DNA of 40,182 bases from Thermomicrobiales bacterium. GTDB taxonomy: Bacteria > Chloroflexota > Chloroflexia > Thermomicrobiales > UBA6265. Shown piece after piece: positions 24,807 to 32,914 of this stretch. Position 1 is the first letter of the stretch. Each line of letters begins with the position of its first letter. Both the position numbers and the translations under genes were made by a program. Location of the stretch: NCBI GenBank assembly GCA_020432165.1, contig JAGQGU010000059.1:1-40182 (forward strand). The letters run 5' to 3'. The notes beneath the pieces are model-generated. The model did no database searches. It was not told the DNA's origin and saw only the letters and a list, made by a program, of their open reading frames with translations.

Positions 24807-26096
24807 ATGTCCCTCGATCTAAGTCAATCTCGATCCGCCTTCGAGTCCGCCAAATCCGTCATTCCCGGGGGCGTCAATTCTCCCGTTCGTGCCTTCCGTT
24901 CGGTTGGGGGATCACCCGTCTTTATCGACCATGGTACCGGAAGCACCATCACTGATATCGATGGCAATACCTACATCGATTACGTGCTTAGCTGGGGACC
25001 ACTCATTCTCGGACATGCTCATCCGGAAGTGATCGCGCGCACGATTGCTGCCATGCAGAAAGGCACCAGTTTTGGTGCTCCGACGCTGGCGGAGACTCAA
25101 CTCGCCAGACTGATCGTGGATGCGGTACCGGGTATCGATATGGTCCGGCTGGTCAATAGCGGTACCGAGGCCACCATGAGTGCGCTTCGGCTTGCCCGGG
25201 CTGCGACTGGTCGTAACAAGATCCTCAAATTCGCGGGTTGCTATCACGGGCATGCCGATATGCTGCTTGTACAGGCGGGCAGTGGTGTCGCCACGCTTGG
25301 GTTGCCCGATTCGCCGGGTGTCCCGGCTGGTGCCACCCAGGATACGCTTGTAGCGCCCTATAACGATCTGGACGCTGTGCGCGCGATCTTCGCCGAGCAG
25401 GGCGAACAGATCGCGGCGGTCATTGTGGAGCCTGTTGCAGGCAACATGGGCATGGTACCGCCGGTGGGGGGCTTCCTGGCCGGTCTGCGAGAGGTCACGC
25501 AGAATAGTGGCTCACTCCTTATCTTCGATGAAGTGATGACCGGTTTCCGTGTCTCCCCAAATGGCGCGGTTGGACTCTACGGCATCCAGCCCGATCTCGT
25601 CACCTTCGGCAAGGTCGTTGGTGGTGGTTTCCCGCTGGCTGCTTACGGTGGTCGTGCCGATATCATGCAGCACGTCGCACCGTCTGGCACGATGTATCAG
25701 GCCGGGACATTGAGTGGTAATCCGGTGGCAACCGCAGCGGGTATCGCGACTCTGGAGTTGCTGGCCGAAGAGGGTGTTTGGCAGGGCATTTCTGCGCAGA
25801 CCGCGCGACTGGTGGATGGTCTCAACGCGGCAGCAGATGCCCGCGAGATCGCTTTCAACGCGCAGGCTGTCGGTACCATGTTCGGCTTCTTCTTCACCGA
25901 TCAACCGGTCCGCAATTACGAGGATGCCAAAACGGCCGATGCGGAACGTTTCGTGCATTTCTTCGCAGGTATGTTGGAGCGCGGCATTTACCTGGCCCCA
26001 TCGGCCTATGAGAGCGGTTTCCTCAGCAGTGCCCATAGCGACGCGGATATTGATCGCACGATTGCCGCGGCGGATGAGGTGTTTGCAACCCTGTAG
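24807..26096 (+). CDS. hemL: Glutamate-1-semialdehyde 2,1-aminomutase
   Basis: 429 aa, ATG preceded by AGGAG. The protein is a class III PLP enzyme with all HemL landmarks: IPGGVNSPVRAF (19-30), NSGTEATMSA (117-126), YHGHADMLLVQAGSG (146-160), DEVMTGFR (241-248) and the PLP-binding Lys269 in FGKVVGGGFP. HemL converts glutamate-1-semialdehyde to 5-aminolevulinate. It lies directly behind hemA on the same strand. Length and conservation are normal, in contrast to the paralogue at 21885-23249. Confidence 0.96.
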   Translation: MSLDLSQSRSAFESAKSVIPGGVNSPVRAFRSVGGSPVFIDHGTGSTITDIDGNTYIDYVLSWGPLILGHAHPEVIARTIAAMQKGTSFGAPTLAETQLARLIVDAVPGIDMVRLVNSGTEATMSALRLARAATGRNKILKFAGCYHGHADMLLVQAGSGVATLGLPDSPGVPAGATQDTLVAPYNDLDAVRAIFAEQGEQIAAVIVEPVAGNMGMVPPVGGFLAGLREVTQNSGSLLIFDEVMTGFRVSPNGAVGLYGIQPDLVTFGKVVGGGFPLAAYGGRADIMQHVAPSGTMYQAGTLSGNPVATAAGIATLELLAEEGVWQGISAQTARLVDGLNAAADAREIAFNAQAVGTMFGFFFTDQPVRNYEDAKTADAERFVHFFAGMLERGIYLAPSAYESGFLSSAHSDADIDRTIAAADEVFATL

Positions 26097-26115
26097 AGCT
26101 GCATGTGATATGCAC

Positions 26116-26136
26116 CACCGCATTGCACATGCGGTG
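26116..26136. terminator. Hairpin in the convergent gap between hemL and the EEP gene
   Basis: Eight-base arms CACCGCAT/ATGCGGTG enclose a 5-nt loop, filling half of the 40-bp gap between two convergent stops. On the plus strand it is followed by CTATATATCT, not a clear U-tract. It probably limits read-through in both directions. Confidence 0.5.
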
Positions 26137-26949
26137 CTATATATCTGCGGCTCTCACCACCACCGGGAAATGATCGCTCGGCACTGGTTGCTGGCGGTGC
26201 GTATGCACTGTCTCAACCGTGACAGCGGGTAACGATTCGCCATCGGCGGGTCTTACGCACACCCAATCGATGCGATTCTCCTGATCGATCGAGCTGACGC
26301 GACTATCGTCCCAAAGATCCCAATCGGGAAAGGTAAAGTGCGGCCCCAACTCTTGCTGTGCGAAGCTCCACATATCCGTGAATCCGAGCGCGTTCAGGTG
26401 CTGCATCGGCTCGCGGTGTCGACCGATATTGAAATCGCCCGAGATGATGGTCTCGATCTCAGGATTGATGAGCGGAGCAATCTGCTCTACCAGCACAGCC
26501 ATTTGCGCGGGTATCTGTGGCTCGATATAGGTGAGATGGGTGTTGATATAGAGGAGTGGTGTGTCATGCACTGTCATGCGCACCCAGCTGGCTACCCGCG
26601 GAAGATCTTCGTTGGGCATGCGTGAGCCCTTTACCTCCGGGGTTGGACTCAGCCAGAAGGTGCCAGACTCGGTGACATTACAGACACGTCGATCAACGAA
26701 GATAGCGGCATACTCGCCACCCCACGCCGGATCGCGACCTTCGCCATACATGTCGTAATGCTGAAGTTCATCGCGTAGATAGGCGAGTTGATACTCGTAA
26801 CCTTCCTGCGTCCCGAAGAAGGTTGGCTGCTGCTCCCGAATCGTATCGACGAGCGCCTGCTTTCGTTGTTCCCAATGCGGGAGATCACCGCCATTCTTGA
26901 GGTTGTAGGTCATTACACGCGTGTTGGGATGATCGAAAACGGATGGCAT
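26137..26949 (-). CDS. Endonuclease/exonuclease/phosphatase (EEP) family hydrolase
   Basis: 270 aa. Active-site landmarks of the DNase I-like fold are in order: MTYNLKNG with Asn16, GTQEG with the metal-binding Glu49, NTHLTY (His138), GDFNIG (171-176) and SDHFPV with the catalytic His260. These proteins cleave phosphodiesters in nucleic acids, inositol phosphates or phospholipids. No signal peptide is seen. Its position at the end of an operon with a lipid-linked glycosyltransferase and a flippase-like protein may hint at a phospholipid or sugar-phosphate substrate, but nuclease activity is equally possible. Confidence 0.88.
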   Translation of the reverse strand: MPSVFDHPNTRVMTYNLKNGGDLPHWEQRKQALVDTIREQQPTFFGTQEGYEYQLAYLRDELQHYDMYGEGRDPAWGGEYAAIFVDRRVCNVTESGTFWLSPTPEVKGSRMPNEDLPRVASWVRMTVHDTPLLYINTHLTYIEPQIPAQMAVLVEQIAPLINPEIETIISGDFNIGRHREPMQHLNALGFTDMWSFAQQELGPHFTFPDWDLWDDSRVSSIDQENRIDWVCVRPADGESLPAVTVETVHTHRQQPVPSDHFPVVVRAADI

Positions 26950-26970
26950 TACTGGACTCCAGGTCGTTGG

Positions 26971-27609
26971 CTACTTCCGTACCTTGCCCACGCAAATCGT
27001 CCAGGGCATCGAACCGGTAAGCAGCACGACATCCAACTCTTGGCCGACGAACGCGCCAAAATCGCTCTGACTCCAGAAATTGCGATGATCCGGATCGCTC
27101 CCCTTTGGCGTGATATCCAGATTCTTGCCGCGGGCCGCATTGGCGAGGCAGAAGAAAGGCTCATGCGGCACGCTGAGCACCACGTAGTCTTTGGCTACGC
27201 GAGCAATCTCCTTGAGCGCCTTGTCTGGCTCATAGAGATGCTCGAAGACCTCGAATGAAACCGCAACGTCGAACGAGTTATCAGCTTGTTTGATGTCGTA
27301 AATGCTGCCGACATCGAAGGTTGCTCGCGGATTCCGTCGGCGCGCCAGTTCCACGCTATCGGGGAGCACATCGAAGCCGGTGATGCTCAGCGCGGGAATC
27401 TCGGTGAGGAGTACTTCGTCAACAAAACCTTCGCCACAGCCGCAATCGAGCAGCGTCGTTGGATGCAAATCCTTGACGATACCGGCGATTTTTCCATGGA
27501 AGCGATTGATCAACGTCCGCTGAAGTTTGCTGGAGCTTGTGTGCTTGCGATAGTTGCTGGTATCGACAGACGTCTCCGGTTCGTAGCGAAATGTTTCGGA
27601 AATGCTCAT
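26971..27609 (-). CDS. Class I SAM-dependent methyltransferase
   Basis: 212 aa. Motif I is LLDCGCGEG (53-61), followed by the acidic residue of the second strand in ITGFDVLPDSVELARRR and motif IV-like SFDVAVSFEVFEHLYEP. It resembles UbiE/small-molecule methyltransferases. The start overlaps the flippase-like gene's stop by 4 nt (ATGA), and the EEP gene begins 21 nt downstream. It probably methylates a lipid, sugar or isoprenoid intermediate made by this operon; the acceptor is not predictable. Confidence 0.9.
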   Translation of the reverse strand: MSISETFRYEPETSVDTSNYRKHTSSSKLQRTLINRFHGKIAGIVKDLHPTTLLDCGCGEGFVDEVLLTEIPALSITGFDVLPDSVELARRRNPRATFDVGSIYDIKQADNSFDVAVSFEVFEHLYEPDKALKEIARVAKDYVVLSVPHEPFFCLANAARGKNLDITPKGSDPDHRNFWSQSDFGAFVGQELDVVLLTGSMPWTICVGKVRK

Positions 27610-28622
27610 GGAATGGACTCCTCTACAGATTCAGGATGCGGATGGCCGCCATCTCGTTTGGTCAGCCAGATACGGGTAATGCCATAAAGAATGGGGATCG
27701 CCAGGAAGAGTGCCATGCGATAGATGACTGCCGCTGCCACTACCTCTGCACCGGGTACTCCGGCCAACCGTGCGACAACATACATCATCGCCTCGCGCAC
27801 CACTGCGCCGCCCGGAATGGGACTCAACATACCGACCAGCATCGGCAAGGTGGTGAGGCCAAGAATGAGTTCAAAGGTTGTGTCCACTCCCATTGCATTC
27901 ACCAAAAGGGCCAGCACCACACCCTGAACGATCCAGTAGATAGTAGTGGACGCCAGGGCCAGGGCAGCCTCTCTCGGGCGCTGGAGCGGTGATACCAGAA
28001 TACGTCGGATGAAGTTGATGGCGCGGCGGCGCTGCTCCGCCTTCCGGAAGAAGAAGATCAGCAGCACAAGGACAACAGCAACGAGCAGGAGCGCGACTGA
28101 CTGATAGCGTGAGGCGTTATCCTCCAGTTCGCTGGCAACAGCGCTGGTGCTCCCCTGCGCCATGATCAGCCAGACGAGTGTGCCAAACCCCAGCACAATC
28201 ACGTCCATGCCGATTTCCCACAGCGCGACAACCCCGGTTGCATGTCCATCCAGCCCGAGGGCGCGTTTGGTCAGGGCCGCCCGGCTGGGAACCGCCAGCC
28301 CCACCGGGGCGGCATAGTTGATCACAATCGATGTCAGGAACGCTTCGGCGGCGCGGGGGAGATCGCTCCATCCTTGCGCCATTTGTACGAGCTGATGCCA
28401 ACGTACAGCCAGCAGCCAGAGACTGGCCACGTAGATCGGTGTCGCGATGAGGAGTTGGGTAGTGTTCGCCTCCCGTACCACCTCCCACAACTCGGCCAGC
28501 GCACCCTGCCACCACAGCAATAACGTCGCTGCGACAATGCAGATCGCGAAAATGAGAGGTGTCGGGATATTCAGGAGCTTCCGTAACCCGCCCTTTGCAT
28601 TGTCAGCGGAAGATTGGTTCAC
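27606..28622 (-). CDS. Flippase-like integral membrane protein (lysylphosphatidylglycerol synthase TM-region/UPF0104 family)
   Basis: 338 aa with about eight membrane helices (first IFAICIVAATLLLWW). Family hallmarks include a central VPSRAALTKRALG and the loop PIPGGAVVREAMM, the Pro-Gly-Gly motif typical of this family. There is no attached aminoacyl-transferase domain, so it is the stand-alone form often found next to polyprenyl-phosphate glycosyltransferases. It may move a lipid-linked sugar across the membrane. It overlaps both neighbours by 4 nt, in an operon with the GT2 enzyme and a methyltransferase. Confidence 0.88.
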   Translation of the reverse strand: MNQSSADNAKGGLRKLLNIPTPLIFAICIVAATLLLWWQGALAELWEVVREANTTQLLIATPIYVASLWLLAVRWHQLVQMAQGWSDLPRAAEAFLTSIVINYAAPVGLAVPSRAALTKRALGLDGHATGVVALWEIGMDVIVLGFGTLVWLIMAQGSTSAVASELEDNASRYQSVALLLVAVVLVLLIFFFRKAEQRRRAINFIRRILVSPLQRPREAALALASTTIYWIVQGVVLALLVNAMGVDTTFELILGLTTLPMLVGMLSPIPGGAVVREAMMYVVARLAGVPGAEVVAAAVIYRMALFLAIPILYGITRIWLTKRDGGHPHPESVEESIP

Positions 28623-29725
28623 GGGGTTGTTGTGGCCTCCGATGAGGTCAACTGTGGACGATTGCCGAGTCCGGTTGTCTCGCGTAATGGCATCAACTTA
28701 TCTGGTTGGGGGGCATTGTTGCCAAAGCTGAGATATTCGCCCAGCAGACCCAAACCGAAGAACTGCGTGCCAATTACCATCAGCAATACAGCCAGCATCA
28801 GCAATGGCCTGCTGCCAATGGCCTCGTGGTTGATGAATTTCTCAATCGCCAGCCAGAACCCGGCCAATCCACCCAGAGCCATGAAGACAATGCCAGGCAG
28901 CCCGAAGAGGTGCATTGGTCGTTGACGATACTGCGTCAGAAATACGACCGTGAGCAGATCCAGGAAGCCCTTCATCAGGCGTCCCCAGCCATACTTACTG
29001 CTCCCCCAGGTGCGGGGATGATGCTCAACAGGCAGTTCCGCAATCCGGAACCCCTCAGCGTTCGCCAGGACCGGGGTGAAGCGATGGAGTTCGCCATAGA
29101 GACGGATGCTCTGCGTCACCTCGCGTCGGTAGGCCTTGAATCCGCAATTGAAATCGTGCAGCTGTACACCCGTGCTCTTGCGCACGGTCCAGTTGAAGAT
29201 CTTGCTCGGGAACGTCTTGCCCAAAGGATCCTGGCGACGCTGCTTCCAACCGCTGACAAGATCGTAGCCCTCGTCGATTGTGGCGAGGAATCGGCTGATT
29301 TCCTTGGGATCGTCCTGAAGATCGCCATCCATGGTGATGATGAGATCACCGCGGGCAGCTGCGAAGCCATGACTTAGCCCTTGTGCCTTACCGAAGTTGC
29401 GGCGATGGCGAAGCCCGATCACACGATTGTCGCGGGTGTTGAGATCCTGGATGATCTCCCAGCTACGATCGCTGGATCCATCGTCCACAAACAATACCTC
29501 GAATGGCAGATGTGTGGCTTCCAGTTCGGGTATCAGCGCATCGTAAAGATCAGGGAGGTTGCCCTCTTCATTCATGATCGGAATGAGCACGGTCAGAGAT
29601 CGGAGCGGATCCTGATGGATATCCGCAACCAATCGCGGCACCGTCGCGAACGATACCGTTTGTGGAGGCAATGGCTGGATTGCTGTTTGCACCATGATGA
29701 TGTCGACTCCAACGCTGGTACGCAT
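28619..29725 (-). CDS. Family 2 glycosyltransferase with C-terminal membrane helices (DPMS/GtrB-like)
   Basis: 368 aa from ATG at 29725 (GGGAAG 6 nt upstream). The GT-A catalytic part has LTVLIPIMNEEGN (44-56), the nucleotide-binding DDGS (81-84) and the metal-binding DGDLQDDP (133-140). Two membrane helices follow at about 280-345. This layout matches polyprenyl-phosphate glycosyltransferases (dolichol-phosphate mannose synthase, GtrB, ArnC). It most likely makes a lipid-linked sugar on the inner face of the membrane for the flippase-like protein encoded next to it. The sugar is unknown. Confidence 0.93.
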   Translation of the reverse strand: MRTSVGVDIIMVQTAIQPLPPQTVSFATVPRLVADIHQDPLRSLTVLIPIMNEEGNLPDLYDALIPELEATHLPFEVLFVDDGSSDRSWEIIQDLNTRDNRVIGLRHRRNFGKAQGLSHGFAAARGDLIITMDGDLQDDPKEISRFLATIDEGYDLVSGWKQRRQDPLGKTFPSKIFNWTVRKSTGVQLHDFNCGFKAYRREVTQSIRLYGELHRFTPVLANAEGFRIAELPVEHHPRTWGSSKYGWGRLMKGFLDLLTVVFLTQYRQRPMHLFGLPGIVFMALGGLAGFWLAIEKFINHEAIGSRPLLMLAVLLMVIGTQFFGLGLLGEYLSFGNNAPQPDKLMPLRETTGLGNRPQLTSSEATTTP

Positions 29726-29783
29726 GCAAGTCTTCCCTGCATCGGCCCTGACTATACGTCTGCAAGCCGTTCAGGCGCAAACA

Positions 29784-30584
29784 TTACTCACCTGTAGGGG
29801 TCGATTCCTTCGTTGCTGGCTCATCACCATTCACCGTGCGATTCGGAGTAACGGTGAGTTCTTCTGTGCCATCGTTGCGGGCAACATAGATTTGCTTGTA
29901 GCTCCCGATCTCTTCCGGGAAGGTGACCGTTTGCATTGCTGCACCCGATTCGGCCACGATCAGGTCATCGACCTTCCATTTGTTATCGTCGCTATCCACG
30001 CACCAGATTTCATGGGTTGTGCTGGGATCGAGATTCCAGGCCATGACTGTTCCATCTTTGGCATCCAGATCAGCACCGATATGGCCAGCCGATGTGGAAT
30101 CGCTTGACGACATCGCGTAGACCTGAAAATCCTGACCGACTGTTGTGCGTGAGGTATTGTCCGATGGCAGGAGTGTCCATAACCCAATGACGGCCAGCGC
30201 GACGCAGAGTCCGGAGACGAAAGTGGAGATCGTCCAGAGTGGCCGCCCTGGTGCAAAACGGGCTTGTTTGCGTTGTTCCGGTTTACGGGGCGAGGGGATG
30301 GAGACGTGCTCCTCCCCTTGTGCGGTCAGGAATCGATGCTGCAGCTTCGCCTTCAGATCGTCAGAAGGAGATTCCAGAGGGATGGTGAGCGGCAGAAGCT
30401 GTACGGCATTATCCAGACGCGTAAGCTCGGCACGGCAGATCGAGCAACGGGTCAGATGGTACTCGAAGCGCTCGCGATCGTCGCACTCCAGAATGCCCAG
30501 AGCGGCCTCTTCCATATGCTCGGCGCAGAAGAGACAGTCCTCGGCATCAATATCAGATTGGTTGTGGATGATGTCGTCGTTCAT
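29784..30584 (-). CDS. Zinc-finger anti-sigma factor, RskA-like
   Basis: 266 aa. The N-terminal anti-sigma domain has His43-X3-Cys47-X2-Cys50 in YHLTRCSICRAEL, the ZAS-type zinc motif. A single membrane helix lies near residues 116-139 (LWTISTFVSGLCVALAVIGLW). The C-terminal part (about 145-255) is extracytoplasmic and resembles the anti-sigma-K RskA domain (HIGADLDAKDGTVMAW). The protein would hold the ECF sigma factor at the membrane until a signal releases it. The start overlaps the sigma gene stop as ATGA, a classic coupled pair. Confidence 0.92.
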   Translation of the reverse strand: MNDDIIHNQSDIDAEDCLFCAEHMEEAALGILECDDRERFEYHLTRCSICRAELTRLDNAVQLLPLTIPLESPSDDLKAKLQHRFLTAQGEEHVSIPSPRKPEQRKQARFAPGRPLWTISTFVSGLCVALAVIGLWTLLPSDNTSRTTVGQDFQVYAMSSSDSTSAGHIGADLDAKDGTVMAWNLDPSTTHEIWCVDSDDNKWKVDDLIVAESGAAMQTVTFPEEIGSYKQIYVARNDGTEELTVTPNRTVNGDEPATKESTPTGE

Positions 30585-31213
30585 AGTTCATCCAGTGACT
30601 GGAGTTCAGCAGAATCCTGTAGTTTCCGTAGACCCAGTCGCATGCGGGTCTTGATCGTTCCCAAAGGTACATTGAGTGCGTCTGAAATCTCGCGTTGGGT
30701 TAGACCACGGAAATAGGCGAGTTCCAGAACCTCTTGTTGCGGCAGTGGAAGTTCCTCCAACGCATTTCGTACGCGTTCGCCGCGATCGCTCAGAATTGCA
30801 TGTGTCTCCAAACTTGGACGCTCGTCTCGCAGCGTTGCCATAAACTCGATCTGGTCCTCGGTGTGCTGCTTCTGCGGTCGTCGTTGCTGCTTGCGTAGTT
30901 CATCGATAGCCATATTGTGTGTGATGCTTAGCAACCAACTAATCAGGCTCCCGCGCGCATCCGTGAAGCGATTTGCTCGCCGCCATGCGCGTAGATAGAC
31001 CTCCTGCAGCAACTCCTCCGCCTGCTCGCGATCTCCCAGCATTCGCAGCGCAAATGAATAGACCGGCCGATGATAGCGATCATAGAGAAGCTCCATGGCA
31101 TCGGGATGACCATTGGCCAACTCGACCATGAGATCGGCGTCCGAGGCCTCCGCCGAGAGCGGAGCGTATGGTGAAGGTTGCTGGCTACTCACGTTCCGCT
31201 TGCCAGAAGCCAC
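30581..31213 (-). CDS. ECF-family RNA polymerase sigma factor (SigK/RpoE-like)
   Basis: 210 aa. Region 2 includes ELLYDRYHRPVYSFALRML and AEELLQEVYLRAWRRANRF. Region 4 ends with EVLELAYFRGLTQREISDALNVPLGTIKTRMRLG, split here as a promoter -35-binding helix-turn-helix. The start is GTG at 31213 without a visible ribosome site; a second GTG at 31192 is possible. It is paired with its anti-sigma factor and sits just upstream of envelope-type genes. Its promoter and regulon are not evident from the window. Confidence 0.92.
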   Translation of the reverse strand: MASGKRNVSSQQPSPYAPLSAEASDADLMVELANGHPDAMELLYDRYHRPVYSFALRMLGDREQAEELLQEVYLRAWRRANRFTDARGSLISWLLSITHNMAIDELRKQQRRPQKQHTEDQIEFMATLRDERPSLETHAILSDRGERVRNALEELPLPQQEVLELAYFRGLTQREISDALNVPLGTIKTRMRLGLRKLQDSAELQSLDEL

Positions 31214-31273
31214 CGGACGTAACCGATCTGCTTGGGTATACGCGGGGGTGAGATTGTCGGATGCATGGAATTC

Positions 31274-32914
31274 TCACGTCCAGGGCCAATCGTTATGCAA
31301 ATCACCGAACCAGCGCACGACTTCTCTGCCATTCTCACCATCAAATGTACTGACGATTTGATGCATGCCATCCAGATCAGGATCACTTTCTGGCCAATCG
31401 GAGCGAATATGCCCGCCCCGGCTCTCCTCGCGATCCAGTGCCGAGAGAATGACCTGTTTGCTCACCAGCCGCATATTGCGTGTGATCATCGCCATTCGGT
31501 CGCGCGATAGCGGTAAGTCCGGCGTGGCGTCGACGAACGCCAACGCTTTCAGCATATCTTCCCGGTTACGTACCACGCCAACCCATTCGGTCATACGGCG
31601 GCGGCAATTCTTCTGCGTTTCGATTGTATCGCCGACTTCCACCATCTCCTGTTCCAGCCGTTCTTCCGGAGTTCCGAAAGGCAATAACCCCACTGTATCG
31701 AGTGTATCGGCGGCATTGATGCCGAAGACCAGTCCTTCAAGCAGGCTATTGCTGGCCAGGCGATTGGCGCCGTGCACGCCGGTGCAGGCGACCTCTCCAA
31801 TTGCGAGCAGTCCGGATTTGGATGTTCGCCCCTGAGCATCGGCGATGACCCCACCCATGTAGTAGTGCGCCGCGGGGGCGACCGGAATCAACTCCGTAGC
31901 CATGGATACACCCGCATCCGCCAACATCTGCTCGATAGTCGGGAAGCGATGGTGAATGAGTTCAGGATCCAGATGGCGAAGATCAAGATAGACCAAATTG
32001 CCTGGTTGATTAAGTTGATCCTGAATCGCGCCAGCCACCACATTGCGGGGGGCAAGTTCGGCGCGGGGATCGATGGCGAGCATGAAGCGCTCACCCGCCG
32101 AGTTGACCAGATGGGCACCCTCACCGCGAACTGCTTCGGAGATGAGGAAGGGTGCGACATCGGCTTTGCGTAACACTGTGGGATGGAACTGCACAAACTC
32201 GAGATCGGCCAGATCGACGCCCGCCCGCAACGCCATGGCAACACCATCGGCGGTCGCTTCCTTCGGATTGCTGGTGATATTCCAGAGTCGTCCGGCGCCG
32301 CCATTGGCGAGCACGGTCGTGCGCGCAAGCATGCGTTCGACACGACCATCCTCCAGGAGCACGATCACGCCACCAATGCTATCGTCCGTATTGAGCACCA
32401 GATCGATAGCGAGACAGTTCTCGACAATGCGCGTGTTCTTGCGCTTACGTAGTCGCTCCACCAGTGCGCGCTCGATTTCGGCGCCGGTGGCATCACCGCC
32501 AGCATGCAGAATACGGCGGCGACTATGGGCCGCCTCGTGCCCCAGCTGCAGGGTATTACCATCCAGATCGAAGCGAGCACCCTGGCGGAGAAGCCAGCGC
32601 ACAGCACTGGCCCCGCGATCAACCAGACCGGTGGCAGTTTCTCTATCAGTCAAACCTGCACCGGCATCGATCGTGTCGGCCAGATGGAGTTCAGCGCTAT
32701 CCTCCGGACCGATCGCCGCGGCCATACCGCCTTGGGCGTATTTCGTATTGCTTTCGCCAAGAGCACTCTTGGTCAGCACCGTGATCGAGATATCGTCGTT
32801 TGTGCGCAAGGCAAAGCTGAGTCCGGCAATGCCAGCGCCAACCACCACGATATCCTGGCTGCTTTCTGTATCGCAGGTGCGAAGTCGGGTCGATTCGTTA
32901 TGAGAGAGAGTCAT
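31274..32914 (-). CDS. nadB: L-aspartate oxidase
   Basis: 546 aa. The FAD-binding motif VVVGAGIAG is at 23-31, followed by the family signature SNTKYAQGGMAAA (55-67). The active-site region HEAAHSRRRILHAGGDATG and the C-terminal helical domain (RRRMTEWVGVVRNREDM) fit NadB rather than the related succinate dehydrogenase flavoprotein. NadB oxidises L-aspartate to iminoaspartate for NAD synthesis. nadA and nadC are not in the window. The start overlaps the adenine deaminase stop by 4 nt, so they are translated from one message. Confidence 0.93.
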   Translation of the reverse strand: MTLSHNESTRLRTCDTESSQDIVVVGAGIAGLSFALRTNDDISITVLTKSALGESNTKYAQGGMAAAIGPEDSAELHLADTIDAGAGLTDRETATGLVDRGASAVRWLLRQGARFDLDGNTLQLGHEAAHSRRRILHAGGDATGAEIERALVERLRKRKNTRIVENCLAIDLVLNTDDSIGGVIVLLEDGRVERMLARTTVLANGGAGRLWNITSNPKEATADGVAMALRAGVDLADLEFVQFHPTVLRKADVAPFLISEAVRGEGAHLVNSAGERFMLAIDPRAELAPRNVVAGAIQDQLNQPGNLVYLDLRHLDPELIHHRFPTIEQMLADAGVSMATELIPVAPAAHYYMGGVIADAQGRTSKSGLLAIGEVACTGVHGANRLASNSLLEGLVFGINAADTLDTVGLLPFGTPEERLEQEMVEVGDTIETQKNCRRRMTEWVGVVRNREDMLKALAFVDATPDLPLSRDRMAMITRNMRLVSKQVILSALDREESRGGHIRSDWPESDPDLDGMHQIVSTFDGENGREVVRWFGDLHNDWPWT

